DNA from: Larix kaempferi | Taxonomy: Eukaryota; Streptophyta; Pinopsida; Pinales; Pinaceae | Assembly (NCBI GenBank): GCA_027924585.1 | Contig: BSBM01000877.1 | Coordinates: forward strand, 3,659,501-3,723,500 | Direction of reading: 5' to 3' | Length of the DNA stretch: 64,000 nucleotides | Shown here: piece after piece, positions 1-10,554 of the stretch | Layout of the letters: every line of letters begins with the position of its first letter | Numbering within the stretch: the first letter of the stretch is position 1 | Position numbers and translations under genes: made by a program | The notes under the pieces: generated by a model | What the model saw: only the letters and a program-made list of their open reading frames with translations | Databases searched by the model: none | Told to the model about the DNA's origin: nothing

Positions 1-479
1 CTCGAAAATCATTCCATTGGCTAACTTCCCCCCCTAACATTTCCCCTGAAATTATGGCCTTTGATAATATTTATGTTCAATAACAAGGGCACGAAGGAAT
101 ACTTGGTCAAGGGTAGTGCTCTCAAATATAGCTACTTCATTACGGAAAAAAATAAGAAAACTAGAATTAAATCTAAGCACAAGGGCCTATTATGGATCTC
201 TAATATAAAGTTGAAGGCAAAGCTTGGGGAAGATTTCAATGAATTGCTAGACTAATTACCTTGGAGTCCAACATAATTGAAACTATTTTCATATAAGGGT
301 AAATGTCATATGAAGGCATGGCACAAAATCCCACATAGTAATGAGATTGGATGTGTTGATACAGGCTTATTCATCATTAAGTTCAATGTAAACCTTCGTA
401 GAAGCTTGGTGAGATTGATACTAAGCTTAAGCAAGCCCTAGGTTTTGGTTTTTGTTGAGTAGGATGGCAATGAAATATT

Positions 480-905
480 AAATTAGGAAAAAGGGGATTT
501 GGGTGGAGATTTGGCTCTAGAAAACCCAATCAAGGGCGATGTGGGAAAAAATGGCCTAAAACATAGTTAAGGGTGAAGTAGGCTAGGTTTTTTCAACCAA
601 GGGTGCTTGTAAGAACCCAATTATTTTTGTGACAACATAAAATAAAATTATGGGGGGAGGGTGGCCTCAAAAATTTCCAGAAGCGATAGAACTAGGAACC
701 AAAGATGAGGTGTGTTGTAACGATATGTTGAGAGAGGTTGTTGGGGTGGAGGATGGCCTTAGAAAAAACAAAACCTAATAGACATATTTAAAAAAAGGAG
801 TTGATACAAGTTTATGGGGCGGAGGGTGACCTTAGAAGATCCCAAATGTGGAATTTCTTGTGTTGAGGAGAAGAATATGTGGGTGGGGGAAGCCTCCAAA
901 TAACC
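480..905. repeat. Degenerate short repeats with GGGTGGAGG-TGGCCTTAGAA core
   Basis: A G-rich core followed by a TGGCCT or TGACCT box and then AGAA or CAAA recurs near 490, 650, 740, 815 and 880. Spacing falls from about 90 to 65 bases. The copies are poorly conserved, so this is an old decayed tandem array or a slippage product. I see no coding role. Confidence 0.35.
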
Positions 906-1136
906 TAAATTAGGCTAAGACCTTATTGCTTTAATACTAATGATAAAATACTAAACCATGTAACAAGAACCAAACAAAACATGCACAAAATACTAGCCAT
1001 ACATTAATCTAAAAAAAAGAAAAAAAAAGAAAAATTTGTAACTAATCTAAGAGAAAATATATTTATCATTATAACCATAGAAAGTGGAAATTAAGATCTT
1101 CTCAAAACTCTCTTGTTCAAGAATGAATCCAAGACT

Positions 1137-1148
1137 CCTTTTTATAGG
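1137..1148 (-). promoter_or_regulatory. TATA-like box of a probable decayed LTR
   Basis: On the minus strand this reads CCTATAAAAAGG. It is the same arrangement as the TATA motifs in the LTRs of elements A, B and C (a tract of short T/C-rich exon-like sequence around a CTATAAAA core). No matching second LTR was found, so the LTR origin is inferred. Confidence 0.3.
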
Positions 1149-2735
1149 TTTCCAATGTCTTTATGTCCAAAACCCTAGTCTATGTATGCAAGTCACTCAA
1201 GACTAGAAACTAATTTAATATGATAATGCAACTAAATTCTTAATGCCATATCACACAAATGATGGGCTTCTAACTAACTACCCAAAAATAATAATAAACA
1301 ATGCATTGAATTTGGGCATTATCTAACTAATTGTCGATAAATATTAATAAAATGCATCAACTAGCTAGAAGGGTGAACCTTTCTCTCCTGGATTGTTGGA
1401 CAATATTGTAACATCCTCAACAAGGGAACATTTCTCTCATAATTCATTGGTTGAGCTGACAATGTGTTCCTTCTCTTCACATGCACACTTCTATTGTAAT
1501 GTACCCTTCACCCAATACAACCAACAGGATGGGACAATAACCAAATATGGATTCTAAATTTCACCCAATGGTTGTATTGCGAATTCATAATAATTAAATA
1601 CGTGTGCATATGCATAGTAAAAATACACAGCAGAAACAAACTCCATCCACACACACAACACATGCATTTACAAGCATAATTATCAAAGACATAATAATAA
1701 AATCATTGCACATCAGATACAATAGAACACTTATCTTTAAAAAAGAAGATCCAAGCAACTGGCTATGTAAGAGCGATTTTCCACCCAACCTTAGGCACTT
1801 TGTCCAACATATACTCTTTATGTTGAGAGGCCATCCCCAAGCTAGGCTATGAGGCCACTAGGTCAAAGGAAACACCTATAGGCTTCTCTCTCTCATCCCA
1901 CAACCCATTCTTCTCTATATGCTTAGCCAAATGCTCATCCAAAGCTCTATAGAAACCTCACTTAGAAATCACGATCATGGAAACCCTTCCAACTGCCCCA
2001 CACAACATAAGGAAGGATTTTCCCTTTATTGATCCATAGTTCCCTCAGTAAATCCAACCCTTACAATGCTTACCAATGTATGTAGTAAGAGTCCAATCTA
2101 TTGTATGTTGTTGGAGAACCTCCTGTAGCATCAATTATGGCTTCTCAAGCATCTATGAGTAGAAAAACTCAATGGGTAAGGGTTCCTAATTTTCCCAACC
2201 TCTATCCTACAACCATCTATTTTCCCTTCAAATTAACAACTCTAACTCTAAATTCGAATTTTTGGGTAATACAAAATCTGGTAATGGTCATGAACAACAA
2301 TAGGAAACTCTACATAGTGTAGAAATATGCATGAGAGAATGATAGAATGAGTGTTGACTCCAAGGGATAGGAGATGATGGTGAAAAAGACAATTGCCATA
2401 ACTTCTGACCATAGAAGAAACAAACTTTTGATAGTTGACAAAACTGTCACCACCCCCATGCTTCAATAACTGCATGAAATGACTTTTCCCACCAACCTCA
2501 CACATGCATTCAATGATTGGATTTAATAGTCAAAATGAATTAATTGGTTCATTTAAAGCACATGGCATAATTTGGATTAGTTTTAAGGTTGTCACTTGGA
2601 AGCAAAGTATTTAGTTTCCGATAGGCCCATTTCCTCTTCCCCTTTGTTGAAATCATAGCCCCTCTAGTGCTCTTTACGTATCCATATTATAGGTCATTTT
2701 ATTATTTTCCAACATAATATTTACATATATTTATG

Positions 2736-3745
2736 TGTTAGAGAATTCATCCTATGTATAGTTAAACCCACTCATAGATTAAACTAAGTCTCTAAAAGTT
2801 TAATCTAAGACATAAACAAAACAAATGGTTATGTATTCTCCTAGATCTAACACAATACATAGATCATCAAGCATCGGGAGGAAAGGAAACTATGAGATTT
2901 ACCTCTAGTTCGTTGGTTGTCCTAGCTCCAACTTCAAATTTGATCTCCAAAGGCTGAACTTGTTTGAGCAAGACAAAAGACAAAAACCTCCAAGCAATAG
3001 ATGTATTGGTTCTAGATTTAATCTATAATAACATATCATGCATCAAAATATAAGAGACAAGATATGGGAGAATAAGCCAAGTTATATTTATGAAATCTAG
3101 AGAAGATAATTACAATGTTACCACTTGATGTCCAAGATGATAGCACCTCCTTCCAAGCTACTCCTTTGCTACCTTTGCAAGACTACTAAGATAATAAGTT
3201 TGATGGCTCCTCCAAAAGTTCTCCCCATAGTCCATGGATGGCCTCCTTCTTATAGATTTGGGAGACCAACCACTAGGAGAGAATAATGGATCTAGGTGAG
3301 TGAATGGTGGACCAAAGAGTTGAACCAGGCTAAAGAGGGAGGGTGAGGTGAGATTCAAAGGGAATCCCAATCCCATAAATATCTCTTCGAATTCAAGATC
3401 CAAAATCCAAGTGATAAGGTTTGTTGAGGTATTTTCGTGCCCTCAAGTCTAAGCATAGCACAAAAAATATGTAATTTTTGTGCCCCTACAGGAATGTAGA
3501 GCAAGAAAACGTTGTATTTTCGTGCCTTGCACCACTAGCAGGGTGCGAAAATATGGGCAAAGTGGGCTTGGAGGTGGCATTCGACCATGAGGGATTGGAT
3601 TTGTCTCCAAGTAAGACTAGGGAGGGGACCAACATGGCGAAAATGAGTCTCAACACTTCTTAGGAGGTACCACCATTACGTTCTTCATGGTGATATGACA
3701 CGAAGAATCGGAACGATGCTCAAAGTGATAATTTGAGGTATAACA
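2736..3745 (-). repeat. 3' LTR of element A (left copy)
   Basis: About 1,010 bases that match 15962-16436 followed by 42460-42998. On the plus strand it starts TGTTAGAG and ends GGTATAACA, so on the element strand it has the usual TG...CA ends. Over the first ~200 bases I count about 11 differences from the other copy. It contains a minus-strand TATA-like motif near 3250 and an AGATTAAAC/GTTTAATCT stem at 2776-2806. The open frame inside it at 3158-3403 recurs in the other LTR copy and is LTR sequence, not a gene. I could not find a matching target-site duplication at the two outer edges of A. Confidence 0.88.
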
Positions 3746-3765
3746 GATGCCCCCTAAAGTGGGAG
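3746..3765 (-). other. Polypurine tract of element A
   Basis: On the minus strand a purine-rich run ending AGGGGGCATC abuts the start of the 3' LTR. B and C have the same arrangement (CTTTGGGGGGCATTT and TCAGGGGGGCAATC). This fixes the element's direction as minus. Confidence 0.75.
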
Positions 3766-3950
3766 GTCAAAAGAAATCTGATGGCCAAAACACTTTACCA
3801 ATAAATAAGTCTTGTAGAGATAGATGAAAGGAGACTGGAGAGGAGTTGCAAGGAACAAGGAAACATCAACCATATGTGAAATAACCCTGAGGCGGGCATA
3901 CCCATGCTTGGAACCACAGACTCAAAGCATGGTTTTCAACCAATACAATG

Positions 3951-4208
3951 CAGATCCATGATAGTACGAACTCAAAAATGACTAAAGACATATCATGGAT
4001 ACTGGACCACAAGCATAGATCCATGAAAATATAAGGACATAGCCATGACCAATACAAAAGTGGATATGTGTGATAGTACATAAATGAGGTGCAGATCCAC
4101 GATAGTACAGACTCACCAATGACTGAAGACAAATCATGGCTACTGGACTACAAGCGTAGATCCATGAAAAGATAAGGACACAACCATGACCAATACAAAA
4201 GTGGATCA
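3951..4208. repeat. Two-copy 141-bp tandem repeat in A
   Basis: Each copy starts CAGATCCA(T/C)GATAGTAC and ends near CAATACAAAAGTGGAT. The second copy starts at 4092. A single related unit is present in element B near 17485-17600, so the duplication happened in the A lineage after the families separated. Confidence 0.75.
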
Positions 4209-5271
4209 CCAACATAGTGTTTATGTGGTAACCTACTCAAAAATCGCCACCGCAGCCTAGATGTGAAATAAACATAAAAAACAACCAAGGTCTGCTACCC
4301 GATCCCAGAGCAATACGAATCTAACCATGTGATAACAAGGTGTTGAAGTCGAACATGGTATAGACTACTTGATTACTGGCCAATGATGTGATCCATTAAC
4401 AAGTATGAGGGAAATCACCAATAATGAGAATGATCCCCAAGGTATCTCTAGTACAACCCAATGAATGTGAATAAGGGTTTTGAGGTCGAACATTCAAGGG
4501 ATTATCCAATCATAGGTCAATAATGGAAAACTACTGTCGAATACGAGGAAACCTGCCATTGAGACATGTAGGTACCAAGGTACTATGGTTGGTTTCTAAG
4601 CCCAATCCCTGGATAATGAGTTGAAGTAGACAGGAACAGACTCGTCGAAGGAGGGCCATGATGAATCCCACATCATCGACATGAAACCGGTATAGGAAAG
4701 TGATATGAAGTAATGAATCGGATGAGTATGGATTGACACAAAAAGATGAAGGTCGAAAATATTGCAGAATGTTGACTCAGGTTAACACTGATCCGTTGAA
4801 CATATAATGACATAATACACGACTTGGCAGTAGGGATTGACAGAGGTAACAATGAAAAGGTGAGGTGACTCATTAGATGATGCTCGCATGAAATATGACT
4901 CACAATTATAGTTATGACCAGAATATATGTTGAACACCCAAATAAGACAAGGTACGAATGAATGCCATGTCCAAAGGTAAGGACTCATAAGTTTCCAAAA
5001 ACGGTAGACTCGGCTTATTCCCCCATTTCCCCCCATCATGTTTGATGAGTACCTCTTTTTTTTTAACGAGCTCGAGGAGGATAACAAATGCTCAACATAG
5101 CTCACCTTTGCGTGATTCCAACCTTGTACATTTCATGAACCCGAGGAAGGAGAGGTTCGATTCCATAAGGATCCTTCGATATTTAATTTTACGAGTCCAA
5201 GGAAGGAAAACTCGACGAATTTTCATGTTTATAGAGTCTGAAATAATCTAAAGAGGACTCCAAGTTTTGAA

Positions 5272-5560
5272 TTTTTCGTAAAAGTTAGTCCCCACACCCG
5301 AAAAAGTGTAAAATAATATCCGGAGGAAATCTCGTAGTCAAAGGTTGACTAAGGTGTACCTTTCTCGTAAATAGTCTAAACGGTCCAAAAAAGGAATAAC
5401 CTACCATCGAATAGATGACCCTTCAAATACTTTTACAAGTGTGAAGGAGATAAGTACATTTGGCAATCTTTTCTTAATCCAAGAGTCTAAAAAGGTCTTA
5501 AAGAAAACTCGAGTGGTTCTGTTTTCATAAGTTAATCACCTTATTCTGAAAAAGGGATAA
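5272..5560 (-). other. Three phased stem-loops, element A copy
   Basis: Three units with a TTTTCG-type left arm and a CGAAAAA-type right arm lie at about 5272-5308, 5357-5394 and 5513-5560. Spacing is about 87 and 156 bases. The first keeps TTTTTCG/CGAAAAA, while the second and third are partly eroded. The same trio with the same order and spacing occurs in B and C. A role in the element RNA is inferred. Confidence 0.6.
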
Positions 5561-6327
5561 AATAATACTAAGATGATACTTTCCTCATTGTTTTACGAGC
5601 ATGAGTAAAGTGGATTAAGCTCGACAATGTTTTACTTAAGTTGAACAAGAACGACTCAAGTGTGAAAATCGCTTGGAATCTCTTTCATATTTCATATCCA
5701 AAGCACGAAAGAGAGAAAGTGAGTTCGAAGAAGGTTAGATAAGCAACTCCACTGGTGTGAACAACTTGGATGAACCTGTTGAAACCTGGTCAAAAACCTT
5801 GGAAAATGGCATTAGAAGATAATAAATGTGAAAATAGGCTTTAAACAAAGGTCATTAATATGAAAATAGGTAAAGATGCCTAGTTTTATTATATAAAAGA
5901 GGATAAAATGAGAAATTACTCATTGTTACTTGGTCATTTTCACCTCAAGGGGAGTTTTTACCTTAGTTTGGAGACAAATTTCAACTGAAGATACCGAGAG
6001 ATCCAGGGCACCATTTGAGTCATTGTTTGAAGCAGGTTAGTCCTATCATCCTAATATTTCATTCAATGCATCGATTTTTTATTTCATGCTGAGTTGGGAA
6101 TTTGAAAGGGCCCTATGGAAAAAAATATTACACCCAAAAATTTATGTGCCCCCTCTATATCGAAGGACACGAAAATTCTGGGAATTTCACGCTATGGCCT
6201 GTGTTAGGGGCACGGAAATTATCAATTTTCACACTTTGTATAACATCTAGGGCACGGAAATCCGTAGAGTATAAATTTTTAATCCAGAGCGAACAGTATA
6301 GATGCGGTTCAGTTGAGATACCACAAG

Positions 6328-6552
6328 CTAAGAGTCTAGGTAGACTATAGGATGATGGATTCCAAGTGAAGATACTTCAGTCAAAATTCTAATAATTGCA
6401 TGATACTCCGCTATGTTATTTGTTGCGGGGCCTAAGCAGATTCCACCCGAGGATATCAATTTTCCAGTAGGGGAATACAGTACCCATGCTGCAGAATCAA
6501 GGTTCTGGGTATGTTGACTAGCACCATATGCAAATCTGAAGTACACCGACAT
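6328..6552 (-). pseudogene. Second (archaeal-type) RNase H of element A, truncated
   Basis: A 74-residue frame matches the extra RNase H found in Tat-lineage elements. The order SAAWVLYS, then LISSGG, then ATNNIAEYHA (acidic residue of helix A), then VYLDS (Asp of strand 4) is clear. It stops immediately after VYLDS, while the homologue in B continues another ~45 residues, so this copy has a premature stop. It lies downstream of integrase as a separate frame starting at its own ATG, and a TAG directly precedes that ATG. The residue that would be the first catalytic Asp is not obvious in either copy. Confidence 0.75.
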
Positions 6553-6673
6553 CTACGCATAAAAGCACAAGTCGAGATAATTAGTTGTGAACAAGATAGG
6601 ATCCTGACACAAAAATTGAATCAAAATCACACTATAGATACACTATATACAAAGTGTTTTATGTAGGATGACC

Positions 6674-7939
6674 TTAAGCATAAAATCTCTTCAGGTAAAT
6701 CCCATTATGGGGATCTCCAAAAGGTGTGCCATCAAAGTCAACTAGCTCGTAAGATCCCTTCTCTAACACTCGCTTGATAATGTAAGGACCGTACCACATG
6801 GATTCTAATTTTCCTTTACCCAATTTTTCATGCATTTGATCATAGGTTAAGACTAGGTCACCTTCATTAAAAACACGAGGTTGGACAGATTTATCATATT
6901 GGACCTTAACACGCTTTTTATGAGCCTCGTTGGTGAGCACTCACGACAAGTTTCATCAAGCTTGGTTAGGTATAGAAACCGTTCTTCCTCGACAGTAGTG
7001 TTAGGTAAGAGTTCAACGACCAATTTGAGGGATGGGATTTCACATTCAATAGGAAGGATCACTTCCAGGCCATAGAATAATTGGAATGGTGTGAACCCGG
7101 TCGCATTTTTTACTGAAGTCCTGTAGGCCCAAAGAGCTGAAAATAGTGTTAAGTTCCAATTTGAGTTTTGGGTTCCCACCATGCATTGGATCATCTTTTT
7201 CAAGACTTTATTAATTGCCTCTACTTGTCCATTTTCTCGGGGATAATAAGGGGATGATTTTTCGTGATGAAAACCCAATTTGGAACTTAGTTCAACCATC
7301 ATATGATTCCTGAAATGGGAACCATGATCAGTTACAATGGCTTAAGGGAGTCCAAACCTTGCAATGATATGATTGAATATGAAAAGTGTTGTCATTTTTC
7401 CATCTTCTGCATATGTAGGCATGGCTTCAACCTATTGGTAAAATAGTCAACAACTACGATGACATAACTATGCCCTCTGATTGAAGTAGGTTCACAATGC
7501 ATGAAATGGATACCCCATTTTGCAAAGGGCCCAACGACAATAATGGGATGAAGTGGGTTCGGGTGGGAACGCTTCTTAGAATGGAAGAATTGGCATGGGG
7601 GGGACTTCTTAACTGCTTCAATACAATCTTTGAATATGGAATGCTAGAAGTATCCCACGCGCAAAATTTTCTGGGATGTAACTATCCCAGAAAGGTGACC
7701 GCCACAAGCGCCAGAGTGGCAGTCATTGAGTACATGTTTGGCTTCATCATAATTAAGCAACGACGTAAAACATAATCAATACCACGACGGTATAAAGTAT
7801 CACTCATGATAAGATAATATTTGGTGTGGTGTCGGATGTGACGCCACTCATCGCGATTGAGATCGGACCGAAAGCATTGGGTTTGGAGATATAACACTAT
7901 GTCTCCATACCATGGATCATTTGTGCCAATGAAGAACAA
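6674..7939 (-). pseudogene. Integrase of element A, frameshifted
   Basis: Three pieces in different frames. At 7939-7682 is the zinc-binding N-terminal region (HHTKYYLI, then RRGIDYVLRRC). At 7500-7310 is the start of the catalytic core, and 7302-6853 holds the rest, including the ENGQVEAINK stretch with the third acidic residue. At 6940-6674 is the C-terminal region ending GIYLKRFYA. In the segment KWGIHFMHC the usual Asp of the family (WGIDFM, kept in element B) is His, so the first catalytic residue appears lost. The enzyme would join element cDNA to host DNA. It is followed after about 120 bases by the second RNase H. Confidence 0.85.
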
Positions 7940-9303
7940 AGAGTCATCCTAAATAGAGTCAATGGGATCAGATTGGTCATTGACACGGGGCGGTGCACAA
8001 ATGATGTCAACAAAGACCAAGTATTTTTTGGATTTCTCTTTTGCAAACTCCAAATCGAAATCCTAGAGGACAACAATCCAGCGGGAGTACTTGCCCCTAG
8101 CACTTGACCTATTAGGATATAATAACTTGGATTAAAGTTGGCAATAGTGATGGTATTGCGGAGTAAAATATAATGTCGGAATCTCTGGACCGCAAACACG
8201 GTTTCCAGAGCCAGTTTCTCCACATGTGAGTAACGTGTTTCAGAGTCAACGAGACTCTTACTAAGATAGTAGACCACATGTTCTTGACCACAATTGTCTT
8301 CCTGTACTAACACCATTCCAATAGTGGAATTAGATGCAGTGAGATATAAAATATAGTCCCATGTATAATTGGGGGGTTGTAACACAGGAGCATTAGTTAG
8401 GGCCTTTTTCAGATTATCAAAATATTGTTGGGCATCATCATCCCAAATGAAGGGAACATCTTTCTTGAGAAGTCTCATGTAGCCCCGAGTGATCTCAGAA
8501 AAATTACAGACAAAGAGGCATAAAACATTTGCATGCCCTTGCAAACTTTGGAGTTCTGGGATGTCAGTAGGTGAAGGTAAAGCTAAAATAGCTTCAACCT
8601 TCAGTGGATCAAGGAAAACTCCATCCTTGGAGATTATGAACCCTAACAATCTACCGGATTCAACATAAAATACACATTTGTGAGGATCCAAGCGAATGTT
8701 GTAGTGGCGGAACTAGAGAAATATGGCACTCAAATGGTTTGGATGGTCTTCTCGCATAGGAGATTGAGCGGGTAAGTCATCCAAATATGGTTCCACAACA
8801 TGATTTATATCATAAAATGCGTAAGACATGGCCCATTGAAAATTAGCCCTAGCGTTCTTGTGGCCAAAAGGTAACTTGTGGTACGTGAAGGTTCCCCAAG
8901 GGCAGATGAAATCAGTATTATGCTGGTCGACTGGGAGTATCTCAATATGATTATAGCCATAGAATCCATCCATGAATGAAAAGATGACACTCTCGACACA
9001 ATTACCGATAATTTGGTCAATGAAGGGGGTTGGATAGTTGTCCTTAGGACAAGCTTTGTTCAGGTTCCTATAATCAACACAAACTCTAATCGTGCCATGT
9101 TTTTTAGCTACATGAATGATGTTAAGTACCCAGTCCGTCAATGGGACAGGATAGATAAAACCATCTCGAAGGAGCTTTTTAAATCATGCCTTAATGGCAG
9201 TAGTTTTTCTGGGATGAACGGGTCAAAGTTTTTGTCGAATAGGTCATGCACCGTGATAAACCTTAATTTCATGGACCACTATAGAGGGGTCAATTCCCAA
9301 CAT
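7897..9303 (-). pseudogene. Reverse transcriptase and RNase H of element A, broken
   Basis: The RT palm/fingers are at 9141-8713 with CVDYRNLNKACPKDNYPTP, a SFMDGF block holding the first catalytic Asp, and the YLDDL active-site box. A stop or frameshift separates this from 8691-7897, which contains the thumb/connection, the polymerase-type RNase H (VVYYLSKSL, then TRYSHVEKLALE) and the start of the integrase region. Changes from family consensus such as PFGHKNARANFQ (usually PFGLKNAGATFQ) show decay. It copies element RNA into DNA when intact. It is the middle of a gag-protease-RT-RNase H-integrase order. Confidence 0.92.
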
Positions 9304-10047
9304 TTATTCATAACTCCAGGAGAAAAGATTGCAAAAATCCTTAAACAAGGCTGTATAAAATTCCACCTCAGTGGGTGTAAAAGTTTTGACTAAATGGATA
9401 TGTTCCACGATACCAGGTTTCACTAATATGTCTATTGGAAAATTTTCCATGATGTTATCTAGATTTCCTTCAGAAAACACATTGTGCACGAGGATGGGAA
9501 TTTGATATTTTTGGACAATATCAGGTGAAATGGTGGATTTGTTGTTGGGTTCTACCGCGTGGATCGTAGGAAAATATGATCGATGATGGTGATATTTCCA
9601 TGGAGGTTCATCAATGCTCATGATTTCCATTATAGATTCGTCAGAGGGAAAAGTCTGTAAAAGGGAATCAAAAGAGCAAAAGGATGAATCGATCGAAGAC
9701 AGGCAAGGTAACACTGACTGGTGGTCAATAGAATCGATAAAATCGTAAGTGGATTGAATCGCATGGTATTTTGATTGATTGAGATTCAGAGGCATGCAAT
9801 CACCAATGGTTTCATACTCAATGGGACTTGGTATAACCCAAGAATCATTAGGTTTATGGGATTGAAAAGTACTTGAAGAGATCATGTTGATCGAAAATAC
9901 TGGGGGTGGAAGCTCTTGGAATACTCCAATGATAGAAGAGTCCTTCAAAAGACCAACACCAATGTCTTCATAATGATGCTGAGATTGTGTCAACAACGGG
10001 ACATTATTGGTGGTGTTGGAATGGATATCCGGAGTGCAAAAATCCAA
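9304..10047 (-). pseudogene. Protease-RT linker of element A
   Basis: A 247-residue open frame between protease and RT. It contains the pattern PPWKYHHHRSYFP, found in the same place in B (GPWDDLHHRSSFLPP) and C (YPWEDMHHHSYFLPE), and ends in the conserved lead-in to RT (EVEFYTALFKDFCNLFSWSYE-like). The function of this linker is unknown. Its conservation among three families marks it as real coding sequence and not spacer. Confidence 0.75.
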
Positions 10048-10554
10048 CTAATCAATGGTGACAATTTTCCCTTGATGAGGAAATTGTACCAAATGAAAAA
10101 CTGAAGATGCTACAGCAGTCATTGCATAAAACCAATTACGCCCAAGTAGGATATTGTAATCCAATGGAGCATCTACAATTTCTACGTGGATGGATATGGT
10201 TTTTCCCCCTAGTTCTACGACGAGTGATGGTATGAGTCTGTACGTTTGGAAACCACGGCCTTCAAAATATTTCAAAGTAGTAGGAGACTGAGTTACCTCT
10301 GGAGTTCCAATAGCTCTCCAGCAAGACAAAGACATGATATAAGTGGAAGCACCTTCGTCCAAAATGGCACGATGGATTTTGTTTCCACAAATATTGGTAT
10401 GAATCTGAAAAGCCAATTGGTGAGAATGTCTTGGCTTAAAATATTCCAAATTAAACATAATTCTGTTGGAAGAATCTAGGTCAACATCTCCAACTGATGA
10501 CAACAAGGTTCTACATTGACTAGGGCAATGTTGTAGAACTTCAAGAGTATACAT
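10048..10554 (-). pseudogene. Aspartic protease of element A
   Basis: A 168-residue frame with ILDEGASTYIMS at about residues 64-75 (retropepsin active-site loop, D-x-G-A form) and the later ILLGRNWFYAM block. It would cut the Gag-Pol polyprotein inside the virus-like particle. The frame itself is open, but it is one segment of a polyprotein that is broken on both sides, so it is probably not expressed as an active enzyme. Confidence 0.85.

Larger units (their letters stand above)
1..2735. other. Intergenic degenerate repeat DNA, no gene seen
   Basis: AT-rich sequence without a coding region I can support. The open frames here are short, have no recognisable motif and look like chance. It probably holds old retrotransposon debris, because it contains a degenerate repeat block (480-905) and an LTR-like TATA motif (1137-1148). 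It ends where the LTR of element A begins. Confidence 0.5.
3766..6327 (-). other. Long 3' non-coding region of element A
   Basis: About 2.6 kb between the second RNase H and the polypurine tract. There is no credible coding frame. It contains a two-copy 141-bp tandem repeat (3951-4208), the three conserved stem-loops (5272-5560), and short GGCACGAAAAT-type motifs at 6150-6270. Parts align by eye with the equivalent regions of B (17346-19000) and C (22990-24800), especially around the stem-loops. Long, fast-changing 3' regions are known for Tat/Ogre elements. Confidence 0.65.

Noticed and set aside
3158-3403. Open frame in the A LTR, also at 42405-42653
   Set aside because: It is repeated because the LTR is repeated. 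It has no domain and a different length in the two copies.
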